A stretch of 7,595 nucleotides of DNA from Flavobacteriales bacterium (lineage in GTDB: Bacteria; Bacteroidota; Bacteroidia; Flavobacteriales_D; Crocinitomicaceae), in assembly GCA_009926905.1 (NCBI GenBank), contig RFNX01000324.1, positions 1 through 7,595 of the forward strand. The letters run 5' to 3'. The position numbers and the translations under genes are program-made. This document shows positions 1 to 6,725 of this stretch, piece by piece. Each line of letters begins with the position of its first letter. Position 1 is the first letter of the stretch. The notes beneath the pieces were generated by a model. The model made no database searches, had not been told where the DNA came from, and worked only from the letters and a program-made list of their open reading frames with translations.

Positions 1-33
1 ATTCTCATCATTTTTCTTGTTCGAAATCAACTA

Positions 34-77
34 TTTCACTAACTTAATGTAAATAAACAATAAAAACGTAAGTGAAA
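34..77. repeat. Imperfect inverted repeat in the comM leader
   Basis: The left arm (34-45, TTTCACTAACTT) pairs with the right arm (66-77, ACGTAAGTGAAA core) at 10 of 12 positions, including seven consecutive outer base pairs (34-40 with 71-77). The 20-nt spacer is A/T-rich. The right arm ends on the A of the comM start codon, so in RNA the stem would cover the translation-initiation region; in DNA it could be an operator. The repeat itself is read directly; any function is inference. The long AT-rich loop makes a stable RNA hairpin doubtful. Confidence 0.4.
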
Positions 78-1621
78 TGTTAGTTAAAACCTATTCCAGT
101 ACTGTGTTTGGTATCAATGCAACCACAATCACCGTCGAAGTCAATTTAGGAATTGGCGTAAATTTTTATTTAGTCGGTTTGCCTGATAGCGCAGTAAAAG
201 AAAGTCAACAAAGAATCAAGGCTGCTTTCAAAAACAACGATTTAAAATTTCCAGGAAAGGAAATCACGGTAAATATGGCGCCAGCAGATATTCGAAAAGA
301 AGGTTCTGTCTTTGATTTACCTATTGCTATTGGAATTTTGGCTGTGAGCGATCAAGTCAAAATCGATTTATTGGACAAGTATTTATTAATTGGCGAATTA
401 TCATTAGATGGTTCAATTCAAGCAACAAAAGGAATTTTACCAATTGCTTTACAAGCAAAACATGAAGGATTTAAAGGAATTATAGTACCAAAAGCAAACG
501 CACAAGAAGCTGCTGTCGTGAATGATTTAGAAGTTTACGGTGCCGAAAAATTAACGGAGGTGATTGCGTTTTTTAATCAAGAGGAAAATACCTTACAAAA
601 AACCGAGATTGATGTATTAAAGAAATTTGAGTACTTAATTGATAATTGCGATGTTGATTTCCGCGATGTAAAAGGACAAATGAACATTAAACGTGCATTT
701 GAAATTGCTGCTGCAGGTGGACATAACGTGATATTAATTGGACCTCCTGGTGCAGGAAAATCAATGCTTGCAAAACGTCTTTCAACTATTCTACCTCCAA
801 TGAGTATGGATGAAGCCTTGGAAACAACCAAAATTCATAGTGTAGCAGGAAAAGTGAAAGGGCAAGTTGGATTGATAACGCAACGTCCTTTTCGAAAGCC
901 GCATCATACGATTTCAGACATCGGTTTAATTGGTGGAGGAAGTTATCCTTTACCGGGTGAAATTTCATTGGCTCATAATGGCGTTTTGTTTCTAGATGAA
1001 CTTCCAGAATACAAACGACAAGTTTTAGAGGTAATGCGTCAACCTTTGGAAGACAGAGTGGTGAATATTTCTCGCGCAAAATTCTCTATCGATTATCCTG
1101 CGGGTTTTATGTTAGTTGCCGCTATGAATCCGTGTCCATGTGGATATTATAATCATCCTGAAAAAGAATGTGTTTGCGGTCCAGGTGTTGTGCAAAAATA
1201 CTTAAACAAAATTTCAGGACCACTTTTAGATCGAATTGACATTCATGTGGAAGTTACACCTGTCTCTTTTGATGAATTATCGAATGATATTCCAAGTGAG
1301 GGAAGTAAAGAAATAAGAGCAAGAGTAGAAAAGGCTAGAACTCTACAAAAAAGTCGCTATCAATTGTATGAAGGAATTCACTGCAACGCACAAATGTCAA
1401 AAAATGAGTTTGATATTCATTGCAAAGTTGATGAATCAAGTCAAAAGATTTTAAAAAATGCTATGGAAAAAATGGGTTTATCTGCACGCGCTTACGATAG
1501 AATTTTGAAAGTTGCAAGAACAATAGCCGATTTAGAATCTTCTGAATGGATTAAAGCGCAACACGTTGCAGAGGCCATTCAATATCGCAGTTTAGACCGA
1601 AGTAATTGGGCGATGAGTTAA
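77..1621 (+). CDS. comM: ComM/YifB family AAA+ ATPase (Mg-chelatase-like), complete
   Basis: A complete 514-residue protein, the usual family length. Residues about 1-165 form the Lon-protease-like (ChlI-type) N-terminal domain, opening with the family signature MLVKTYSSTVFG and continuing with LVGLPDSAVKES. The AAA+ core follows: Walker A GPPGAGKS (222-229), Walker B VLFLDE (303-308), sensor-1 Asn351, a probable arginine finger Arg386 in LLDRID, and a sensor-2-like Arg471 in GLSARAYDR within the C-terminal Mg_chelatase_C domain. Four cysteines (353, 355, 365, 367; NPCPCG and CVCG) could bind zinc. In Vibrio cholerae ComM is a hexameric helicase that promotes branch migration when transformed DNA is integrated; the family also occurs in bacteria not known to be transformable, so its role here is inferred. 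It is a cytosolic protein. The start at 77 is chosen because the conserved N-terminus begins there. It is not a chlorophyll-pathway magnesium chelatase: the domain order is that of YifB and no partner chelatase subunits are nearby. Confidence 0.96.
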   Translation: MLVKTYSSTVFGINATTITVEVNLGIGVNFYLVGLPDSAVKESQQRIKAAFKNNDLKFPGKEITVNMAPADIRKEGSVFDLPIAIGILAVSDQVKIDLLDKYLLIGELSLDGSIQATKGILPIALQAKHEGFKGIIVPKANAQEAAVVNDLEVYGAEKLTEVIAFFNQEENTLQKTEIDVLKKFEYLIDNCDVDFRDVKGQMNIKRAFEIAAAGGHNVILIGPPGAGKSMLAKRLSTILPPMSMDEALETTKIHSVAGKVKGQVGLITQRPFRKPHHTISDIGLIGGGSYPLPGEISLAHNGVLFLDELPEYKRQVLEVMRQPLEDRVVNISRAKFSIDYPAGFMLVAAMNPCPCGYYNHPEKECVCGPGVVQKYLNKISGPLLDRIDIHVEVTPVSFDELSNDIPSEGSKEIRARVEKARTLQKSRYQLYEGIHCNAQMSKNEFDIHCKVDESSQKILKNAMEKMGLSARAYDRILKVARTIADLESSEWIKAQHVAEAIQYRSLDRSNWAMS

Positions 1622-1646
1622 ATAATAAATAATCAGAGAAAACTAT

Positions 1647-1654
1647 TATCTTTA
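1647..1654 (+). promoter_or_regulatory. Possible Bacteroidota -7 promoter element before the secreted hydrolase
   Basis: TATCTTTA matches the Bacteroidota sigma-A -7 consensus TAnnTTTG at all fixed positions but the last. It lies 18 bases before the start codon at 1673, so transcription would begin only about 10-12 bases upstream of the ATG. No convincing TTTG-type -33 element sits at the expected distance, so this is a weak call; the gene may instead be read through from comM. Confidence 0.22.
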
Positions 1655-1672
1655 GAAACTCAAAATTAAAAC

Positions 1673-3076
1673 ATGAAATCTTTATTTCTATTTATTGCAT
1701 GTAGTTTTACCTTCGCATTATTCTCACAATATCAAGTCGGGCACACAACCATAACCTTTAACGATCCTGCAAGAACAGGAGGTACAGGTTCAGGAGGTGG
1801 TCCTGGAAGACAAATTCAAACAGAAATTTATTACCCAGCTACGACAACAGGTGATAATGTAGCACTTGCATCGGGTCAATTCCCCGTAATAACATTTGGT
1901 CATGGATTTGCAATGTCGTGGGATGCTTATTCAAATATTTGGCAGCATTATGTTGCAAAAGGATATATTTTGGCCTTTCCAAGAACAGAAGGTAGCTTAA
2001 TACCAGCACCAAGTCATGGAGATTTTGCAATGGATTTACAACAAGTAACTGATAAAATATTAGCTTTAAATACAGATGTTAACTCTATTTTTAATGGTAA
2101 AATTCTTCAAAAATCAGCTATTATTGGTCATTCAATGGGTGGAGGAGCTGCAATTCTAGTGGCTTCCAACACATTAAATACTTCTCATATACAAACAGTT
2201 GTAGGATTGGCTCCAGCAGAAACTAATCCATCTGCCATTACTGTGGCTCCAAATGTTGGGGTTCCAACTCTAATTTTTTCAGGAACAGCAGATGGTGTAA
2301 CTCCGCCTGCTGACCATCATATTCCAATATATCAAGGATTAAATAGTATTTGTAAAGCGTATATTTCAATTACTGGTGGAGCACATTGTTATTTCGCAAA
2401 TACCAATTTTAATTGCGATTTTGGCGAAAGTACTACATCAACCAATATTTCAATTACAAGAGAGGAACAACAAACTGCAACATTCAACATTCTTGATCCT
2501 TGGTTGGATTTTAAATTAAAGGGAATTTGCCAATCTTATCAACTTTTTTTTCAAGCAATGGAGTCTACAAACGGAACTGTCAATCAGTCAATTGGTTTAG
2601 AAATACCACCAACAATAGTTATACAAAATAACCCAAATCAAGGAACAGGTGTATATTGTTCCTCCCTTTTAGGAGGATCATACCAATGGTACATGAATGG
2701 TCAACCAATACCAGATGAAACACAGCTATGTTATAACATCCCTATGGATTTAGGCGTAACTTATCAAGTAGAAGTTTCTGGATATTGTTTTTGTGCATTG
2801 AGTCAATCTTTTACATTTACGTCTGGAACGAATGAACTGATATCTGAAGAGTTAAATATTTATCCTAATCCAACAAAGGATTTCTTGAATATTAAAAATA
2901 ATTTTGGATTGGAAACAAGCTATAAATTAATTGATATTGATGGTAGAATTTTAATGGAAGTAAAATCTATTTCAACTGAATTTCTATTGGATTTGAGAAA
3001 ATTTGAAAATGGAAACTATTTGCTTCAGGTTGAAAATTTTAATGGTAGAAAAACAATCAAAGTTGTTAAAGATTAA
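1673..3076 (+). CDS. Secreted alpha/beta hydrolase (cutinase/PETase-like esterase fold) with T9SS type A sorting domain
   Basis: A complete 467-residue exported protein. A signal peptide covers about residues 1-18 (Lys2, hydrophobic core, likely cleavage after FALFS). The hydrolase core (about 20-285) has IQTEIYYPA (48-56), an oxyanion-loop GHG (76-78), the nucleophile elbow GHSMGG with Ser154, Asp207 in GTADGVTPP, and His238 in GGAHCY. The Asp-to-His spacing (31) and the segments VPTLIF, PIY and GGAH parallel the polyester-hydrolase (cutinase/PETase) and dienelactone-hydrolase-like esterases. Residues about 310-383 form an Ig-like linker (YQWYMNGQPI). Residues about 387-467 are the T9SS type A sorting domain (IYPNPTKDFLNI; ends KTIKVVKD), implying export by the Por system and release or surface attachment. 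The mature protein has eight cysteines, consistent with disulfides. A glycine-rich insert (36-45) interrupts the usual DPAR-R-IPTEIYYPA motif. Substrate unknown: ester or polyester hydrolysis is likely, PET activity is not shown. It lies 51 nt after comM. Confidence 0.88.
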   Translation: MKSLFLFIACSFTFALFSQYQVGHTTITFNDPARTGGTGSGGGPGRQIQTEIYYPATTTGDNVALASGQFPVITFGHGFAMSWDAYSNIWQHYVAKGYILAFPRTEGSLIPAPSHGDFAMDLQQVTDKILALNTDVNSIFNGKILQKSAIIGHSMGGGAAILVASNTLNTSHIQTVVGLAPAETNPSAITVAPNVGVPTLIFSGTADGVTPPADHHIPIYQGLNSICKAYISITGGAHCYFANTNFNCDFGESTTSTNISITREEQQTATFNILDPWLDFKLKGICQSYQLFFQAMESTNGTVNQSIGLEIPPTIVIQNNPNQGTGVYCSSLLGGSYQWYMNGQPIPDETQLCYNIPMDLGVTYQVEVSGYCFCALSQSFTFTSGTNELISEELNIYPNPTKDFLNIKNNFGLETSYKLIDIDGRILMEVKSISTEFLLDLRKFENGNYLLQVENFNGRKTIKVVKD

Positions 3077-3117
3077 AATCAAAAACAAATATTGTCAACC
3101 ATCTAATTTCATTTACT

Positions 3118-3125
3118 TAATTTCG
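3118..3125 (+). promoter_or_regulatory. Possible Bacteroidota promoter before the TonB-dependent receptor
   Basis: TAATTTCG at 3118-3125 differs at one fixed position from the TAnnTTTG -7 consensus. A TTG at 3092-3094 lies 23 bases upstream and could serve as the -33 element, at the long end of acceptable spacing. The predicted start of transcription is about 12-15 bases before the ATG at 3145. It would drive the receptor and the two tightly packed genes after it. Single short motifs of this kind are common in AT-rich DNA, so confidence is low. Confidence 0.28.
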
Positions 3126-3144
3126 GGAACTCTTAATCAAACAA

Positions 3145-5484
3145 ATGCATAGAATTTATTTATTACTTACGCTTGTATTTTTAACATTTACAGGTTTCTC
3201 TCAGGAAAACACAATTCGTGGATTCATTTACGACAAGTCAAATGGAGAACCAATGAGTGGTGAAAAAATCAAATTATTAAAGAAAGATAGCACCTTGATT
3301 GCTGGTGCTGTAACTGACAACAACGGATTTTTCTCGATTCCTAAATTAGCAAAAGGAACATTTATTTTGAAGCTAGAAAACTTCAAATATGAAACAATAT
3401 TCCAAAACATTGAATTAAAAGAAGGAAAGAAAATTTACGATGTAAAATTTGAATTTGCCATTAAGGAAAATGTAAAAGAGTTCGATGAGGTTAGAATTAC
3501 AGCAGAAAACAAAACCAAAAGAACAGAATTAGGAATTTCAAAATTGCGATTGGATCAAAAAGGATTGGAAAGGATTCCAAGTTATGGTGCAGAAAATGAT
3601 ATTGTTGGGGCTTTTAGTGTGACTCCAGGTGTTATTACAACAGGTGACCAAGGTGGACAATTATATGTTAGAGGTGGAACACCTATTCAAAATAAAGTGC
3701 TATTAGATGGAATGACTGTTTATAATCCTTTTCACTCTATTGGATTTTTCTCTATTTTCGAAACAGAATTAGTTAAGAATGTTGACATTTATACAGGTGG
3801 TTTTGAATCTAAATACGGTGGCAGAATTTCTTCTGTAATGGACATTACTTACCGAGACGGCAATAGAAAAGAATTTTCAGGTAAAGTTTCAGCATCCCCA
3901 TTTTTAGCAAAATTAGTACTTGAAGGACCAATTGGAAAAAAGAAAGGAGATTCTCCTAGAGCTGGTTCTTATGTTTTTTCTGCTAAGCATAGTTTGTTAG
4001 ACTACACCTCAAAATCACTTTATCCAAAAGTTAATGATGGAAATGGATTACCTTTTAATTTTACAGATTTGTACAGTAAAATTACATTTACAGCGGATGG
4101 AGGTTCTAAATTCAGTGCGTTTGCATTTCACAATCGCGACAGTGTAAATTACTCAGTTGCTGATTTAAACTGGGTTTCATCTGGTGGAGGGATAAATTTT
4201 GTGATGGTACCAAGCGGATCGCCGATTTTTATACGTGGACATGTAAATGGGAGTAATTTCCAAACAACTTTTGCAGAAACAGCTTTAGAACCACGGTTTT
4301 CAAAAATAGGCGGATTTGATTTAGGCTTTGATTTTAGTTTTTTCTTGAAGAACGAAAGTGAATTAAGTTATGGATTTAATCTTGGAGGTTTCAACACGCA
4401 GTTTGTCACTTACAATGAAGCCAAAAGAAAAATTGAAGCATCTAATTTTACAACAGAAATTGGAACTTATATCAATTATCGAAAAGTTACAAGAAGATGG
4501 GTCCTTCAAACAGGAATGCGTGTTCAAGTATATGCTTCTTTGAATACAATCTCACCAGAACCAAGAATAGGATTCAAATACAATGCTTCTGAAAACTTAA
4601 GATTCAAATTCTCAGGTGGACGATTCTCTCAAAACTTTACTTCAGCTTCATCGGACAAAGACGTTGTGAATTTATTCAATGGTTTGTTATCAGCTCCAAC
4701 TAATGTACAAGAGCAATTCGTTAATGAATTTCAGCAATTAAAAAATACAAAAAATGGATTGCAATATGCTTGGCATGCTATTGGTGGTTTTGAATACGAT
4801 TTAGGAAAATTTGTAACAATTAATATTGAAGGATATTACAAATACTTCTCGCAATTAAGTAACATCAATCAAAATAAATTATACGAAGACGTCTCACAAT
4901 TTGAGTTAATAGACGACGTTTATAAAAAAGATTTTATCATCGAATCAGGCCAATCTTATGGTGTTGACTTTTTAGTTAAATACAATAAAGATCGATTATT
5001 TTTATGGGGAGTTTATTCGTTGGGTAAAAATACACGCTGGGATGGATTTTCTCAGTATGCGCCAGTTTTTGATAGAAGACATAACATCAATCTAGTTGCA
5101 TCTTATTTATTTGGGAAGAAAAAAGATTGGGAGTTAAATATGAGATGGAATTTAGGTTCAGGTTTGCCGTTTACCCCAAATGCTGGAAATTATCAAGCAG
5201 AAACTTTTCAAAATGGCGTTACTACTGATTATCTCACAAACAATCCTGCGACAGTAACCACATTATTAGGAGCCTTCAATAGTCAAAGACTTCCAACTTA
5301 TCATCGTTTAGATATTACGTTCAAAAAGCAAGTTCATTTCAAAAATAAGACCACAATGGAATTGATTGCTAGTGTAACGAATGTCTATAATCGTAACAAT
5401 GTATTTTATGTAAACCGAATAACTGGTAAACAAATTGATCAGTTTCCGATTTTACCAAGTTTTGGTGTGAGCTATAAATTTTAA
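3145..5484 (+). CDS. TonB-dependent outer-membrane receptor with N-terminal carboxypeptidase-regulatory-like domain
   Basis: A complete 779-residue outer-membrane receptor. A signal peptide spans residues 1-19, cleaved before QENTIRG. Residues about 22-100 form the carboxypeptidase-regulatory-like (Ig-fold) domain seen on Bacteroidota receptors (IRGFIYDKSNGEPMSG, then AVTDNNGFFSIP). A conserved FDEVRITAEN segment (113-122) leads to the plug domain (about 140-240), with ENDIVGAFSVTPGV, LYVRGGTP, VLLDGMTVYNP and GGFESKYGGRISSVMDI. The rest, about 245-779, is beta-barrel rich in alternating aromatic strands and ends in the classic C-terminal Phe (FGVSYKF). Such receptors import siderophores, vitamins or oligomers using TonB-ExbBD energy. 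The ligand cannot be read here: no SusD-like lipoprotein, sigma/anti-sigma pair or siderophore gene is adjacent, and the length is short for SusC. It lies 68 nt after a secreted hydrolase and only 5 nt before the next gene, so it is probably first in a three-gene operon. Confidence 0.93.
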   Translation: MHRIYLLLTLVFLTFTGFSQENTIRGFIYDKSNGEPMSGEKIKLLKKDSTLIAGAVTDNNGFFSIPKLAKGTFILKLENFKYETIFQNIELKEGKKIYDVKFEFAIKENVKEFDEVRITAENKTKRTELGISKLRLDQKGLERIPSYGAENDIVGAFSVTPGVITTGDQGGQLYVRGGTPIQNKVLLDGMTVYNPFHSIGFFSIFETELVKNVDIYTGGFESKYGGRISSVMDITYRDGNRKEFSGKVSASPFLAKLVLEGPIGKKKGDSPRAGSYVFSAKHSLLDYTSKSLYPKVNDGNGLPFNFTDLYSKITFTADGGSKFSAFAFHNRDSVNYSVADLNWVSSGGGINFVMVPSGSPIFIRGHVNGSNFQTTFAETALEPRFSKIGGFDLGFDFSFFLKNESELSYGFNLGGFNTQFVTYNEAKRKIEASNFTTEIGTYINYRKVTRRWVLQTGMRVQVYASLNTISPEPRIGFKYNASENLRFKFSGGRFSQNFTSASSDKDVVNLFNGLLSAPTNVQEQFVNEFQQLKNTKNGLQYAWHAIGGFEYDLGKFVTINIEGYYKYFSQLSNINQNKLYEDVSQFELIDDVYKKDFIIESGQSYGVDFLVKYNKDRLFLWGVYSLGKNTRWDGFSQYAPVFDRRHNINLVASYLFGKKKDWELNMRWNLGSGLPFTPNAGNYQAETFQNGVTTDYLTNNPATVTTLLGAFNSQRLPTYHRLDITFKKQVHFKNKTTMELIASVTNVYNRNNVFYVNRITGKQIDQFPILPSFGVSYKF

Positions 5485-5489
5485 TTAAC

Positions 5490-6725
5490 ATGGCAGAAAT
5501 TGCTCCTTTCAAAGCTATTCGACCCGTTCGAGACAAAGTTCATTTAGTTGCGACTCGTCCATATTATTCATATAAAAAGAACGTTCTCAAAGCAAAACTG
5601 GACGACAATCCATTTACTTTTTTACGCATAATTAATCCTGAATTTGGAAGCGATATTAAGACTAAACCCAATTCAATAGAAAGATTTAATTTAGTAAAAG
5701 AGCGTTACATTGAATTCATCGAAGAAGGAATATTAATTCAAGACGAAACTCCTAGAATTTACATCTATAGACAAACTAAAAACGGGCATGCTTTTATTGG
5801 TATTGTTGCAGGAGCAAGCATCGAAGAATATGAATCAGATAAAATCAAAAAGCACGAAGCAACTTTAACTTCGCGTGAAGCAATGTTTACAGCTTATCTT
5901 GATGTTGTTGGATATAACGCCGAACCTGTTTTGTTGTCATATAAAGGAAATGAAATTATTGAAAAAAAACTGTTACAATTTACATCAGAACGTCCAGAAT
6001 ATGAATTCACAACAACAGATAGGATTAAACATGAACTTTGGGTGCTTTCAGAAAATGATTCTTTGATTCTTAAAAATGCTTTTGACGATGTCGATGCGAC
6101 TTATATTGCTGACGGTCATCATCGTTCAGCTTCTTCTGTTAGATTATTTGAAGAAAGAAAAAAGCGAAATGCAGGTGTCACAAAGAATTCTAATTATTTT
6201 CTTGCTTTTTTTGTAGAAGAAACACGTTTGGAAATTTTAGAATTTAATCGTCTGGTGAAAACATTAAACGGATATAAAGAAGATAGCTTTTTACACGCAT
6301 TAAAGGCAGTTGGGAACTTAACAGCAATTAAAGGAGCAGAAAAACCAGCTGAAGAGCATCACATTTCAATTTGTGTTCATGGAAGTTGGTTTGATTTTGA
6401 ACCTTTTGATTATTATATTGATGAAACCCATCCTGTAAAATCTTTGGATTGCGACTTGTTAACAGAACTTATTTTGAGACCAATTCTTGGAATTGAAGAT
6501 TTGAAAGCAAGCGATCAAATTGAATTTGTTCCAGGAAATGAAAGTCTTGAATCAATGGAGCAAAAAATCAATTCAGGTAAATTTGCAGTAGGATTTGTTT
6601 TATTTCCTGCTACAATTGAGCAAGTGAAAAAAGTTGCCGACCATGGTATGAATATGCCTCCAAAATCAACTTGGGTAGAACCTAAATTGAGAAGCGGACT
6701 TACGATTTATAATATTAACGAATGA
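5490..6725 (+). CDS. DUF1015 family protein, complete
   Basis: A complete 411-residue protein with no signal peptide or membrane segment, so cytosolic. It matches the DUF1015 family (Pfam PF06245) from end to end: N-terminal AEIAPFKAIRP (2-12), a KKHEATLTSRE segment (120-130), the hallmark DGHHR (208-212), and the C-terminal block MPPKSTWVEPKLRSGL (389-404). The charged HEAT-SRE and DGHHR blocks are the likeliest active-site elements. No reaction is firmly established for the family to my knowledge. From memory its members are often found near serine-biosynthesis genes (serA, serC), which suggests a role around phosphoserine metabolism; those genes are not in this window, so that is inference. 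The start is 5 nt after the receptor's stop, and its stop overlaps the yggS start (ATGA), so it is very likely translationally coupled to yggS. Confidence 0.9.
   Translation: MAEIAPFKAIRPVRDKVHLVATRPYYSYKKNVLKAKLDDNPFTFLRIINPEFGSDIKTKPNSIERFNLVKERYIEFIEEGILIQDETPRIYIYRQTKNGHAFIGIVAGASIEEYESDKIKKHEATLTSREAMFTAYLDVVGYNAEPVLLSYKGNEIIEKKLLQFTSERPEYEFTTTDRIKHELWVLSENDSLILKNAFDDVDATYIADGHHRSASSVRLFEERKKRNAGVTKNSNYFLAFFVEETRLEILEFNRLVKTLNGYKEDSFLHALKAVGNLTAIKGAEKPAEEHHISICVHGSWFDFEPFDYYIDETHPVKSLDCDLLTELILRPILGIEDLKASDQIEFVPGNESLESMEQKINSGKFAVGFVLFPATIEQVKKVADHGMNMPPKSTWVEPKLRSGLTIYNINE

Noticed and set aside
3..11. Possible divergent gene starting on the minus strand (ATGATGAGA preceded by an A-rich leader).
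   Set aside because: Only about three codons remain before the window edge; too little to tell a gene start from chance.
40..47. TAACTTAA with TTG at 17-19 as a promoter for comM.
   Set aside because: Only four of six fixed -7 positions match, and it falls inside the left arm of the inverted repeat; not distinguishable from AT-rich background.
577..1079. Two overlapping minus-strand open frames opposite comM.
   Set aside because: They lie wholly inside a strongly conserved gene, show no recognisable domain, and arise from codon bias on the other strand.
77..1621. Magnesium chelatase subunit ChlI/BchI.
   Set aside because: The Lon-like N-terminal domain plus C-terminal Mg_chelatase_C arrangement is that of ComM/YifB, and no chlorophyll-pathway genes are present.
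1615..1661. Terminator hairpin after comM (GAGTT with AACTC).
   Set aside because: Five base pairs separated by a loop of over 35 AT-rich bases; not a credible terminator.
1688..1702. Lipobox-like LFIAC ending at Cys10 of the hydrolase, suggesting a lipoprotein.
   Set aside because: Cys10 is too close to the N-terminus for a normal lipoprotein signal, the -3 residue is Phe, and T9SS cargo usually uses signal peptidase I; cleavage after FALFS fits better.
1839..3410. Short minus-strand open frames opposite the hydrolase (1839-2030) and the receptor (3228-3410).
   Set aside because: About 60 codons each, no family features, and fully covered by genes with clear domain signatures.
3145..5484. 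SusC-type glycan importer.
   Set aside because: It is shorter than typical SusC (about 1000 residues), lacks the SusC plug signature, and has no susD neighbour.
5875..6066. A 63-codon plus-strand open frame inside the DUF1015 gene.
   Set aside because: It is an out-of-frame overlap within conserved coding sequence with no protein signature.
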